A stretch of 56,374 nucleotides of DNA from CAXTEJ01 sp964243295 (lineage in GTDB: Bacteria; Actinomycetota; Actinomycetes; Actinomycetales; Angustibacteraceae), in NCBI GenBank assembly GCA_964243295.1, contig CAXTEJ010000021.1:1-56374 (forward strand), written 5' to 3'. Positions 35,958 to 44,650 of the stretch are shown in pieces. The notes under the pieces are model-generated. The model was not told the DNA's origin. It saw only the letters and a list, made by a program, of their open reading frames with translations, and searched no databases. The position numbers and the translations under genes are program-made. How positions within the stretch are numbered: the first letter of the stretch is position 1; the number at the start of each line of letters is the position of its first letter.

Positions 35958-36406
35958 CCGGCGACGACCAGCCGGATCGCTTCGCGGCGTTCGCGCAGCA
36001 GGGCAGCCAGGACCTGCAGCAGCTCGCCGGCACCGACGGCGCCGACGGGCAGGAGCCGTTCCTGCCGTGCTTCGGGTCGCTGGAGCAGTGGGTGGTGTCG
36101 GTGTTCGCCCCGACCTACGCCCGGCGCACCACCCCGGCGTTCCGCTGGTGCGCCCAGTGGTGGCGGCACCCTGAGGCGATCAGCCGCCTCGAGGCGCTGT
36201 GGCGATCATGGGAGTCGTTGCGCCTGGACCCGCTGCTCGGCATGAGCACCTGGTACTCGAGCCACCTGGACCACCAGCTGCCGATCCTGACCGCCGCGGC
36301 CGGGCCGTTCGCCGACTGCGACCCCACCCGGCACTTCCCACCCGAGACCGACCGGCTCGCCCACACCTTGGCGCCCGTCGACTGGTGGCCACCCACCACC
36401 AGCTGA
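35954..36406 (+). CDS. DUF4913-family protein (150 aa)
   Basis: The domain starts near residue 40 and has FGSLEQWVVSVFAPTYARRT, FRWCAQWWRHPEAISRLEALW, SWESLRLDPLLGMSTWYSSH and FADCDP, all DUF4913 positions as I recall the family. DUF4913 genes occur next to type IV secretion genes of actinobacterial elements; their function is unknown. The ATG overlaps the coupling-protein stop, so it is made with that protein. Confidence 0.85.
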   Translation: MTGDDQPDRFAAFAQQGSQDLQQLAGTDGADGQEPFLPCFGSLEQWVVSVFAPTYARRTTPAFRWCAQWWRHPEAISRLEALWRSWESLRLDPLLGMSTWYSSHLDHQLPILTAAAGPFADCDPTRHFPPETDRLAHTLAPVDWWPPTTS

Positions 36407-36505
36407 GCGAGCCCGCAGCCCCACCCGAGCCCGGGCCCCAGCCACCAGGCATCCGCGTACCGCCACCGAGCACGACCGCTGACCGTCCCGACTGCAGGAG
36501 ATCTG

Positions 36506-37993
36506 ATGGACGACATGCACGACCAGCACGAGACCCCGACCAGCGACGCCGCCAGCGGCGTCGGGCACTACCTCACCGGCGCGCTCGCCGCCGCCGACCT
36601 CGCCGTCCGGGTCCGGACCTGGTTCACTCACCGCCTCGCCGACCAGCAGGCGGACGTCGACCTGCGGACAGGGGACCTCGAGCGGACGGGCGAGGTGCTG
36701 GACCCCAAGCGCGAGGCGTACACGGCGATGCTCGGCCGGGACCAGGGACGCGACGCCGACAGCCGCACCGCGCTGCTGGCCTGGGTCACCACCCAACCCC
36801 ACCGCGACAGCGACCCGGAGGCTGAGCTCGTAGCCGGCCGCGCCGAGGCGCGGCTGCGCGAGCTGCACCCCGACGCGATGAGCCGCTACGACCAGCTGCG
36901 CGCCGGGCTGAGCCCGGTCGAGGCGATGCGCGAGGTCGTGCCGCTGATCGTCGTCGAGCAGCAGCACACCACCGCGCGGGAGCTATTCGCGCCGATGCTC
37001 GACCCTGCTGTCGCGCTGCGCGCCGACAGCAGCCAGGCGCTCACCGCCTGGTCGGCCGCGCTCCCGCTCGCCGACACCCTTCCTGACGCTGCCGTCGCAG
37101 CGTCCGTCGCCGAGGACCGGCTGCGCACGCTGCACCCGAACGCGATGAGCCGCTACGACTCCTTGCGAGACAGCCACACGCCGGCGGCGGCCCTCGATGA
37201 GGTCGGCCCACTCATCGACCCGGCCCGAACGGCCGGCTCCACGTCACCAGCGGCGGTGCAGCCCGCCGAGGAGCGGTACGCCCCGGTCGTGCGGGAGGTG
37301 CTGCGAGCCGAGCTCGCCGAGCAGGTTCTGCGGGAGCAGGCGTGGCCGGCGCTGGCCGGCGCGCTGGCGAGGGCCGAAGGCCTGGGCGCCGACCCTGCTG
37401 CTGTGCTCACGGCCGCGGCGGGGGAGCGGGAGCTAGGCAGCGCTAAGAGCGTCGCCGACGTCCTGGCCTTCCGAGTCGAGCAGCACCACCTGCCGACCCA
37501 GTCGACCTCTGAGCTGGCGCCGGCGCGAATGCCGACGGCCGCGGACCTGGTGGCCAGCAGCTACCCGTCGCCGCTGACCGCAGCCCGAGCGGGCAGCAGC
37601 GACCGGCCGCAGGACCTCGCCGTGCTCGGCGCGGCGCTCGAGCTCGGCCGCGAGGCCGACACCGAACGGCGGACCGCTCAGGTGTCCGCCGGCACTCCTG
37701 ACGACGTCTCCACACCGGGCGTCGACGAGCGCCGCGAAGGCCTGCACGACGCACAACCGCACGTCGCCCGCGCCGGCGCGGACCAGACAGCGGCGACCGC
37801 CCTGCTCAGCGCAGCCGGCACCGGACGCGCCGCCACCGCCTCAACTGACGCGGCGCCCGCTGTGGCAGCGCACAGTTACCCGACGCCGGTCAAAGACGTG
37901 AGCGCCGCGCAGGCCGCGCCCCAGGCCGCCGCAGCCACCCCCGCTACGCGCACCGTCGCCCGGCAGGCGCCGGTCGCAGGTCGACGTCGCTGA
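36506..37993 (+). CDS. Large accessory protein with internal repeats (495 aa)
   Basis: AGGAG precedes the ATG at 36506. Residues about 115-147 and 207-239 hold two copies of a unit that begins RLRELHPDAMSRYDQLR and RLRTLHPNAMSRYDSLR and ends in EVVPLI or EVGPLI. The unit is helical with a conserved NAMSRYD core. The C-terminal 230 residues are Ala-rich and poorly ordered. No TM helix or catalytic motif is seen. It follows DUF4913 as the last gene of the transfer operon and may be a secreted or scaffold protein. Confidence 0.78.
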   Translation: MDDMHDQHETPTSDAASGVGHYLTGALAAADLAVRVRTWFTHRLADQQADVDLRTGDLERTGEVLDPKREAYTAMLGRDQGRDADSRTALLAWVTTQPHRDSDPEAELVAGRAEARLRELHPDAMSRYDQLRAGLSPVEAMREVVPLIVVEQQHTTARELFAPMLDPAVALRADSSQALTAWSAALPLADTLPDAAVAASVAEDRLRTLHPNAMSRYDSLRDSHTPAAALDEVGPLIDPARTAGSTSPAAVQPAEERYAPVVREVLRAELAEQVLREQAWPALAGALARAEGLGADPAAVLTAAAGERELGSAKSVADVLAFRVEQHHLPTQSTSELAPARMPTAADLVASSYPSPLTAARAGSSDRPQDLAVLGAALELGREADTERRTAQVSAGTPDDVSTPGVDERREGLHDAQPHVARAGADQTAATALLSAAGTGRAATASTDAAPAVAAHSYPTPVKDVSAAQAAPQAAAATPATRTVARQAPVAGRRR

Positions 37994-38032
37994 CATCAGC
38001 GCCCGCAACAGAGCGATGCGCGCCGAGTCGGG

Positions 38033-38560
38033 TCAGCGACCAGTCCTCCGCCGACCGGCCAGGCCGCGGCCGCTCTTGGCTCCGGTCGTGACGACGCCCC
38101 GTGCCCCGACCAGCTCGATCAGGGCGCGTGCGACGTCGTCCGTCGCCGGCGCGCCTGAGGTGGTGACGAGGAGCTCCTGTTGCCAGTCGATGTGCGCGGC
38201 CAGCAGGTACGCCTGCGCGCGTGGGTGCCAGTCGAAGCGCAGTACCCGCTCCAGCAGCGCCTGGAGCTCGGCCGGCGGCGTACTGACGGGTTGGTAGCGG
38301 ACCAGGTCGGCCTTGGGGGCGCCGAGCTGCTCGCGCAGCAGGCGATCCCATCCGACGTGGTCCGCGAGCGCAGCGTCGTAGCGGCAGACCATCTGGTGGC
38401 CCTCGTACCGGACCTCCAGCAGGCCCGCTGCGAGCTCCTGCTGGTGCAGCGACATCCTGTCGGCGTCGGCCGGAAGACCGCGCGCTATCACGGTCAGCGC
38501 CGCGGAGATCTCCTCGGCCGTCGCCAGGTCCAGCCTTGTCGGGCGCTTGTCGTCGGCCAT
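38033..38560 (-). CDS. Hypothetical protein (175 aa)
   Basis: The ATG at 38560 (MADDKRPTRLDLATAEEISA) is chosen over one 11 codons upstream because the protein-like sequence begins there. The fold looks alpha/beta, with GLLEVRYEGHQMVCRYDAALA and VLRFDWHPRAQAYLLAAHI. The C-terminus is a basic tail GRGLAGRRRTGR. It is convergent with the transfer operon. I recognise no family. It may act at the membrane or DNA through its basic end. Confidence 0.7.
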   Translation of the reverse strand: MADDKRPTRLDLATAEEISAALTVIARGLPADADRMSLHQQELAAGLLEVRYEGHQMVCRYDAALADHVGWDRLLREQLGAPKADLVRYQPVSTPPAELQALLERVLRFDWHPRAQAYLLAAHIDWQQELLVTTSGAPATDDVARALIELVGARGVVTTGAKSGRGLAGRRRTGR

Positions 38561-38759
38561 GGGCGCATCCTGCAGCACCACCTCGGAATGCACAGCGTTA
38601 CGGTCTAATCACCCTATTGCTTGTCTCGACACTGAAGCAAGCCCGCCTATCCCGTGCAGTCAGGGCGACAAGAGTTCGCCCGGACAGCCTGACTGGATGC
38701 GAGCCCAATAGTGACTAGGCTCGGCGTGGACATACACCACGTGAGCAACTGGGGGACTA

Positions 38760-39104
38760 GTGGCGCAGCACACCATCACCAAGCTGATCGATGACATCGA
38801 CGGCTCGGAGGCCAACGAGACCGTCCGATTCGCACTCGACGGCACGGCGTACGAGATCGACCTGACCGAGGCACACGCCGAGGACCTGCGCGAAGTGCTG
38901 TCCCCGTACGTCACCGCGGCGCGGCCCAGTAACTCGCCCGCAGGCGGGGGTAGTGGTCGGGCCCGTACGTCGCGGCCGCGGGCTACCGGCGACGCCGACC
39001 CGAAGGCGGTGCGCGCGTGGGCCCAGGGCAACGGCATTGAGGTCAGCGCCCGCGGCCGCATCAACGCCACGGTCCTCGAGCAGTATAAGACGGCCAATAG
39101 TTGA
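38760..39104 (+). CDS. lsr2: Lsr2, nucleoid-associated xenogeneic silencer (114 aa)
   Basis: GTG at 38760. The N-terminal dimer domain starts AQHTITKLIDDIDGSEANET and has YEIDLTEAHAEDLREVL. The C-terminal DNA-binding domain has DPKAVRAWAQGNGIEVSARGRINATVLEQY, with the RGR minor-groove hook. Lsr2 binds AT-rich DNA and silences transferred genes in actinobacteria. A plasmid copy would keep its own cargo quiet or moderate its effect on the host. It stands alone between a minus-strand gene and cargo. Confidence 0.95.
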   Translation: MAQHTITKLIDDIDGSEANETVRFALDGTAYEIDLTEAHAEDLREVLSPYVTAARPSNSPAGGGSGRARTSRPRATGDADPKAVRAWAQGNGIEVSARGRINATVLEQYKTANS

Positions 39105-39183
39105 GGTCCCACAAGTCTTCACGCTTCCCACGATAGCTCTGGAAGGGTGACGGGCACTTGCAGGGATCTTCTTGGGCGAGTCG

Positions 39184-39738
39184 TCAGTTGCGGAATATGG
39201 GCGGATGGCCGGGTAAGCCAACGTTTCGCTCCCCAAACGCAAGGAACGACAGCATCACATACAACCATGGACTTCCCTGGAGTCCGATGTCGAGGATCTG
39301 CGCTTGCGCGTTATGCCAAGCCAGGTAGACCCCGAGGTCTTCATACAGATCCAACTGTGCCAGGCCGTCGTAACCCCAGTCCACGTACGAGTGTTGTTGT
39401 GCGAGGACGATGCGCCCTGACGTGACATGGATGTCTGCCGACCCTGCAGGTCGCCACTTTGCAGCTGCTCGCCGCGCGGCGTTTGCCTTACTGGCCACAT
39501 TGAACGGGGACCAGATTACAGCCGACGCAGCGGTCGCTATGAGCCCACCCGACCCCTTAATGGTCGTGTAGCCGACATCCGCTCCCTCGAACGCGAGTAG
39601 GCGTGCGTGTCCTTGCCAGTGACACGTCTCTCCCTCGCGCAAGCGCACCGAAGTCTGGACGGGCTGAGGACTGCCGCCCGCAAGCAGGTGTGCCCTCAGT
39701 TCAAGCGCCATGTCTAAAGGGTTGTCCTTAGCCATCAC
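39184..39738 (-). CDS. PH-like-domain protein (184 aa)
   Basis: The middle, about residues 28-120, has VRLREGETCHWQGHARLLAF, GYTTIKGSGGLIATAASAVIWSP and SADIHVTSGRIVLAQQHS. That is the order of bacterial PH-like domains that begin with LREGE and end with a strand-rich TSGRIVL. No TM helix is clear, though GLIATAASAVIW is hydrophobic. It is the distal gene of a minus-strand group of envelope-type genes. Function unknown. Confidence 0.6.
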   Translation of the reverse strand: MMAKDNPLDMALELRAHLLAGGSPQPVQTSVRLREGETCHWQGHARLLAFEGADVGYTTIKGSGGLIATAASAVIWSPFNVASKANAARRAAAKWRPAGSADIHVTSGRIVLAQQHSYVDWGYDGLAQLDLYEDLGVYLAWHNAQAQILDIGLQGSPWLYVMLSFLAFGERNVGLPGHPPIFRN

Positions 39739-39821
39739 TTACTCCTGCTGTTTTTCTAATCGTCATCGCTCTGAGCACACCAGAACGGGGGCTTCCGCGG
39801 CTTCTCACTAGAAGTTCTTTA

Positions 39822-39851
39822 GTCCCCCCGGGACCGCGGGGGCGGGGGGAC
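39822..39851 (-). terminator. GC-rich hairpin
   Basis: GTCCCCCC (39822-39829) pairs with GGGGGGAC (39844-39851) around a GC-rich 14-base loop. It lies 18 bases beyond the stop of the proline-rich membrane protein gene and probably ends its transcript. Confidence 0.55.
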
Positions 39852-39868
39852 ATGCGGCTTCGTCCTCG

Positions 39869-40153
39869 CTATGACAGGGCGGACACGAGCATCGATAGGA
39901 GGACCAGGACGACCATTATTGCAGCCATGACCAGGTAGAAGTTCGGTTCTCGGGAGTTGCGTGAGTAGCCCGGGGGTTGTGAGTGGCCCGGAGGTGGCGA
40001 AGAGCCCGGGGGCGACGAGTACCCGGGAGGCTGTGAGTAGTTCGGAGGTGGCGAAGAGCCCGGGGGCGACGAGTACCCGGGAGGCTGTGAGTAGTTCGGA
40101 GGTGGCGAAGAGCCCGGGGGCAACGAGTGACCAGGCTCGTCCTCGTCCTTCAC
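39869..40153 (-). CDS. Proline-rich repeat protein with C-terminal TM helix (94 aa)
   Basis: A GTG at 40153 opens a protein with two and a half repeats of NYSQPPGYSSPPGSSPPP and then one TM helix (FYLVMAAIMVVLVLLSMLVSAL) close to the C-terminus. That makes it a tail-anchored protein. The repeats are exact at DNA level over 54 bases, so they arose recently. The Tyr-Pro-rich flexible head may bind SH3-like, WW-like or membrane partners. It is a typical head for proteins sitting beside a glycosyltransferase or PH-like gene, but no homologue is recognised. Confidence 0.72.
   Translation of the reverse strand: MKDEDEPGHSLPPGSSPPPNYSQPPGYSSPPGSSPPPNYSQPPGYSSPPGSSPPPGHSQPPGYSRNSREPNFYLVMAAIMVVLVLLSMLVSALS
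39990..40125. repeat. 54-base coding tandem repeat
   Basis: Units start at 39990, 40044 and 40098 (last one partial). The first two are identical by eye, which suggests slippage or recombination expansion. Copy number is likely to vary between relatives. Confidence 0.85.
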
Positions 40154-40355
40154 GTAAGATCCCTGTAGGGCATCGCCGCACCGCGACCGGAGACATGTTT
40201 CATACGCTCACTCCCTGTCAGTGCGAGGACCGCAGTGTGCCTCATGTGGGTTGCCGTTGCCTAGACGCTGGGGCGGGTCACTTGCACTCCACCCCGATCT
40301 GGCACGGCTCTGCCAGTGCTGCTGGGCCTCACTACAGGGCGCCTCGTGCGGCTAG

Positions 40356-42056
40356 CTAGTCCCCGGGCTCCTCGAACAGGCTGTTATCGATTTCAAGACC
40401 GAGGTCCGCGCGCACGGCTCCGCTGAAGGCGCGAAGCTGACGGTGATACCGATGCCAGGGTCCCTCGTCGTACTGGTGCTGCCGCGGGTCGGTGCCCGTT
40501 GTCGCCTTGCTCCACATGGCGAACGAGTGCCGAAGCAGCAGTCTTCCCGACTGCTGCGTTTCTGGCGAGGCCAACAGCCGTAACGCCTCGTACTGCGCTC
40601 GTACCCCCAACCGGAGCTGCGCTACCTGCACGCGAATCTTCTCCTGCTCGTGGGAGTCGGCGGACAGCACGCTTCCTGTCAGCAACTCTATCTGGCCCAG
40701 GCCCGACACCATCGCCTTCGCGGCCTCGAGGATGGCGGTATCCACCTCTTCTCTTCTGTCAGATTTTGGCGACGACGGTTGCAGACCTAACAGGGAGCGA
40801 GGGGATGGCGCCGGACGGCTTAAGGCTGAAGACGCCTCCCCATAAAGAGTGTCTAGCATCGTTTGCGCCGTGCGTTCCCACGTGTACATGCCAAGTAGAC
40901 TTCTGAGGGTTATCGCAGATGCCTTCGCCCGCACCGGGTCATGAGCCACGTTCAGAAGAGCGCTAGTAGTGTCCCGAACGTCGGCTCGCCTATAGTATGG
41001 CGGCTCAGGGCGTCCCCGTACGTCGACAACGCGTACACATCCCAACGCTGGATCCCCGACACGTCGTAATAGTGCATACAGGCCGCTACGTCGGGACAGT
41101 ACTAGCGGCACCCCTGCGGCGATTGCCTCCCAGCCGGTCAGACCAAATCCTTCGTGTAGCGATAGCATCAAGCACACGCTGGCATCGGACAGGACGTGAA
41201 AGAGGACGTCACGGTCTTCGGTGAAGGGATGACCAATGACCGAGACGGCTCTTCCGGCATGCTTGCTTGCGAACTCGCTGAGTTCGGCCTGCTCGCCCTC
41301 GGGGTCCAGGACGCCATTAGACCGCACGCCGATGACCGAGATGCGTGGGTCGTCTCCAACCACATGCGGCGCGTCCTTTATGAGTTGAGCAAACGCGCGC
41401 ACGGCCAGTCGCCCCTGCTTCAAACGATCATTCTGCGGGTCGAGTCGACCGAACGTTACAGCTCGGAAGGTGGATGGAGGCGTTCGAGGTCCTTCACCTG
41501 TCGCAAGACCGGGCACGAGTTCAATAACATGCATGCCGGAAGTGGAGCGTCTGACCCGAGAGGCGGCGGCTTCGGCCAGCTTGGGACCAACGGCGAAGAT
41601 GACTTGGGCGTCTAGCAGCGTTGCTGTCTCCGCCACGTCGCGGGCGACAATAGCTGTGCCCGCCGTCCCCTTTAAGGATGCGTATGAGGCATAGTCTGTA
41701 TGTTGGATGACTGCAGCACGGCTACCGCTGTGCTTGGCGGCCTGTATTGCCAAGGGCCCCGTAACCGTGTCGTGGCCGATCCACCAGTCCACTCGCCACT
41801 GCACTGCGAGGTGGACTATCTCGTAGGCTCGATGAGCCTCAACGGGTCCAGCATCCCCGTCACCCACAAGGCCGATGAGCCGCACTCCCGATTGCTCGGC
41901 AGCTAGAACGTCCTCGGCGGTGGGACCGAACGCGAAGCACAAGACTTCCATAGACCCACGTACGGCCGCCGCAACGGCTCGGCATAAGTCCATGTTGAAA
42001 GCGTTTATGCCACCATAGCGCGTGCCCCATGCGGTTGCGACGAAGGCAACGGACAT
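40356..42056 (-). CDS. GT4-like glycosyltransferase with helical C-terminal extension (566 aa)
   Basis: The N-terminus VAFVATAWGTRYGGINAFNM has the glycine loop of GT-B enzymes. The donor-binding half shows FRAVTFGRLDPQNDRLKQG, SVIGHPFTEDRDVLFHVLSDASVCLMLSLHEGFGLTGWEAIAAGVPLVLS, with the E-x7-E-like EGFGLTGWE motif of GT4. About 170 residues follow the catalytic part, helical (EVDTAILEAAKAMVSGLG) and without homology that I can name. No signal peptide, so it is cytoplasmic. Acceptors may be lipids, metabolites or proteins. It is the middle of a minus-strand envelope-type group. Confidence 0.82.
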   Translation of the reverse strand: MSVAFVATAWGTRYGGINAFNMDLCRAVAAAVRGSMEVLCFAFGPTAEDVLAAEQSGVRLIGLVGDGDAGPVEAHRAYEIVHLAVQWRVDWWIGHDTVTGPLAIQAAKHSGSRAAVIQHTDYASYASLKGTAGTAIVARDVAETATLLDAQVIFAVGPKLAEAAASRVRRSTSGMHVIELVPGLATGEGPRTPPSTFRAVTFGRLDPQNDRLKQGRLAVRAFAQLIKDAPHVVGDDPRISVIGVRSNGVLDPEGEQAELSEFASKHAGRAVSVIGHPFTEDRDVLFHVLSDASVCLMLSLHEGFGLTGWEAIAAGVPLVLSRRSGLYALLRRVGDPALGCVRVVDVRGRPEPPYYRRADVRDTTSALLNVAHDPVRAKASAITLRSLLGMYTWERTAQTMLDTLYGEASSALSRPAPSPRSLLGLQPSSPKSDRREEVDTAILEAAKAMVSGLGQIELLTGSVLSADSHEQEKIRVQVAQLRLGVRAQYEALRLLASPETQQSGRLLLRHSFAMWSKATTGTDPRQHQYDEGPWHRYHRQLRAFSGAVRADLGLEIDNSLFEEPGD

Positions 42057-42712
42057 TTCTCCTCCAGCATGCTTACGCCGCCTCGACCTCGACCCGACCT
42101 AGCTCACGCGAGTAACTTTCCACTAGCGGCACGTCAACAGTACGACGTGCCGGCACACCTAGTGAGCAGCAGGGAACCCGGCGTCCTGGCTGCCGTGGCG
42201 CTCACCAAGCCGCCCGTTCAACTCGCCAAACCTCGTCGCAGAGCGAGGACCGTCGTGGCAGCGGCGCCGTTCACTGTCGACGGCGTCTTGGGGGGCGCCG
42301 AATAGGGCGAGGGTCCTGTGCGCCGGTGGGGCGGTGCGGTAGGGCCGCGGCGGCGGTTGCCTTGGGCGCGGCCTGGCGTTGAGAACGGCCGGCATCGCTG
42401 TGGACATCAGGGAACAGGGGTTGCGGACGACATAAGGTCAGTTATCGGCGATTTCCCCCCGTCTAGTGGATAGGCCTCGCGCGACCTGCCTGAGAACGCC
42501 AGGAACTCGGCCGTGGTGTGTTGGAGAAGCACCGGTCGTGCACCAGGCCGGACTGTCCTCGAGGCGATGCTACTCATTAGTGCCTGTGGCGAAGATGCCT
42601 ATGATCAGGCTAGTCACCGATCCGTGCACTTCACCGTTCACCGACCGTCGCCTGGCTGCGCGCTACCTGAGGCGCTTGCTGATCGCCCGCACACAAGGCG
42701 ACCACCGAGGCC
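42057..42712. other. Intergenic stretch, no convincing gene
   Basis: About 650 bases between the glycosyltransferase start and the hairpin after the lipoprotein gene. Short frames on both strands are unconvincing. It presumably holds the promoter of the glycosyltransferase. Confidence 0.45.
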
Positions 42713-42750
42713 GGTGACCGAGTCGGCCGGCAGCGGCCGACTCGGTCACC
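42713..42750 (-). terminator. Perfect 17-bp hairpin terminator
   Basis: GGTGACCGAGTCGGCCG (42713-42729) and its exact complement CGGCCGACTCGGTCACC (42734-42750) flank a four-base loop GCAG. It is 22 bases beyond the stop of the 446-residue lipoprotein gene. The perfect, long stem suggests a strong terminator. Confidence 0.85.
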
Positions 42751-42772
42751 TTGGAGTCGTACGATGCAGCGG

Positions 42773-44113
42773 TCAGAACCGGATGCCTCCTGGCTCCAGC
42801 GTGGTTACCACCGCATTGTCGCCGGTAATCTTGACCTCCATGAAGGGCCCTCGGAGGTCCACGCTGGCGATCTCCCTGGCTGGTCCGCTCGGCGGTTCAT
42901 AGACGAGTTGCCATGGGTTTCCGGCCTGGATTGGGAACAGGCTCGACTTGTTCCACGCGAGGACCTCTTCTCGCACCTTTGTCATCGATGACTTCCACAC
43001 CACACGATGCTTTTCCGCTCGAAGCTGGATCTTCACCTCGCCGCTATGATAGCCAGCGATCCCGAGAAAACCATTACTCCACTCGCGTGTGAAGACCCTT
43101 ACGCACCGCTTGTTGGGCGTGTCCATCTCATGCGCGATCCACCATGCGGACCCTTCGGCCTCACGGCTGCTCAACACCTTGTGAAACGGTTCGTCGCCTT
43201 CCTTGCGAGCTGTCAGTCGCCACCCCTCTGCCACCTCCTCCGCGGACAGAGTGACGCACTGGATAGTGGTGCGCGGCGAGTTCTCGTTGCCGGACTGCGA
43301 CGGGACGTCCATCACGATCGGTGCAGTCTCGGTTTCCGAGGTCTTCACGGTGTTGTAGAAGGTCACCTTGCCAGGGCTTGAAGGCAGCGTTCCAATAAGG
43401 AGGCTGTATCGGGCCGTGGCATCGCGGCGCAGAACCTTGGAGCGGTATGGGACCGTCAGGTCCGCGGTAACCGGCTCTACCATACCGGCCTGTGGAGGTG
43501 GGAAGACATTCGGTGGCAGGACGAACGTGAGCTCCGTCGTGGTGTTGCCCGTGTTCGCGGCCTTGCTTTCGCCCTGCCCAATGACGAACTCGGACCCTGC
43601 GATCTCCAGGCGCGGCTCAGTACCCTCGCGCGAGTTCGGGAAGTAGCCGGTGACCTTCAGCGTGACAGGTGCGGTGCCTGTAACATACCGAGGCGTCCAG
43701 CCGTCGACCTTTGGTTCGCCGTTTGCGAACGGAAGCTGCGACACCAGTACGGTTGCTTTCGCTGACGCAACCTGGGCCGCTGATGCGGTATCCGACTTGA
43801 AGACCTCAACCATGCTCTCGGCCGCCTGGAGTCGTAGTCCAGCCTCTCCCCCCAAGGCCTCCGCCGTTCGCTTCATCGAAGCCTCAAGGTTGAGACGCGT
43901 TGCGTCAAGCGCGTAGAGGACCTCAGCGCCCGCCTGAGCGACTACGCCCTGGCTCTCTGCACCAGCGGCATCGATCGTACTGTTCACCTGTGTCTTCAGC
44001 CGATCAAGCAAGCCGGCTACGGTGAGCCCACCAGCGCTCACGACTCCGCCGCAACTCGTCGAGGTTAGTGCCGTCAGTAGTGTAATCGTGGCAAAGCCTG
44101 ATGTGCGAAACAT
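42773..44113 (-). CDS. Large lipoprotein, unknown function (446 aa)
   Basis: The start gives a leader FATITLLTALTSTSCGG with a lipobox cysteine at residue 21. Residues 30-130 are a long helical part with no strand pattern (TIDAAGAESQGVVAQAGAEV and SMVEVFKSDTASAAQVASAK). The rest is a series of beta-rich stretches (APVTLKVTGYFPNSR, ELTFVLPPNVFPPP and SGEVKIQLRAEKHRVVWKSS). It is probably a surface-anchored, Ig-like or carbohydrate-binding protein. Together with the next lipoprotein it points to an envelope-related cargo. Confidence 0.75.
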   Translation of the reverse strand: MFRTSGFATITLLTALTSTSCGGVVSAGGLTVAGLLDRLKTQVNSTIDAAGAESQGVVAQAGAEVLYALDATRLNLEASMKRTAEALGGEAGLRLQAAESMVEVFKSDTASAAQVASAKATVLVSQLPFANGEPKVDGWTPRYVTGTAPVTLKVTGYFPNSREGTEPRLEIAGSEFVIGQGESKAANTGNTTTELTFVLPPNVFPPPQAGMVEPVTADLTVPYRSKVLRRDATARYSLLIGTLPSSPGKVTFYNTVKTSETETAPIVMDVPSQSGNENSPRTTIQCVTLSAEEVAEGWRLTARKEGDEPFHKVLSSREAEGSAWWIAHEMDTPNKRCVRVFTREWSNGFLGIAGYHSGEVKIQLRAEKHRVVWKSSMTKVREEVLAWNKSSLFPIQAGNPWQLVYEPPSGPAREIASVDLRGPFMEVKITGDNAVVTTLEPGGIRF

Positions 44114-44161
44114 CGGGGTCTCCTGGTTTGAGTGGATCCTGTCTGGGCGGGGGGGGATATG

Positions 44162-44650
44162 TCAGGAAGTCCGGCACCCCCCCTTACGAGTGATATCTAC
44201 GCGCGTGCTGGGAGCTTTGATCGACACGTCACACGCAGGCATCTCCAGTCCACCTGTGGCCTGCACCGTCGCTGGTCCAGTGCTGACGTTGAAGAATGTC
44301 GTGTTGACACGGCACACATTGCTCGAGGGGAAGTTGCGATACTCAGGCGTACTGTTCTGCAAGCTGCCACCCTGAGGCGAGTGAATCGTCCACGTCATGG
44401 CATGGAAGATGCATGTTGCGCCGTCGAACGCGGGCCACTCCTCGGCGACTGTGACAGTCGCTGTACTTGGCGGCGACGGCGGCTCCGTACCTTCGGAACC
44501 CGGCCAACCCAGACTCCAGCCACCACAACCGCTGAGGGCAGCGAGGCCGAAGGCGGTCGCCACAATGCTGGTCATCCTTGTCCGCTGGCCGGTCATCGTG
44601 TTGCACTGGCCGGGAGTCAACTGCTCGCCGGGATTTAGACTGTCTGCCAT
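44162..44650 (-). CDS. Small lipoprotein (162 aa)
   Basis: GGGGAG seven bases before the ATG at 44650 supports this start, although the lipobox ALSGC is then only at residue 42; starts at 44596 or 44575 would give a classical signal peptide. After the cysteine comes a Pro/Ser linker and a domain with FDGATCIFHAMTWTIHS, VCRVNTTFFNVSTGPATVQA and MPACDVSIKAP. Four or more Cys residues could form disulphides. It precedes the large lipoprotein by about 50 bases on the same strand, so the two may be co-expressed. Confidence 0.68.
   Translation of the reverse strand: MADSLNPGEQLTPGQCNTMTGQRTRMTSIVATAFGLAALSGCGGWSLGWPGSEGTEPPSPPSTATVTVAEEWPAFDGATCIFHAMTWTIHSPQGGSLQNSTPEYRNFPSSNVCRVNTTFFNVSTGPATVQATGGLEMPACDVSIKAPSTRVDITRKGGCRTS

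Noticed and set aside
42057..42712. Short frames between glycosyltransferase and lipoprotein genes
   Set aside because: No ribosome sites, no coding-like composition and several incompatible frames.
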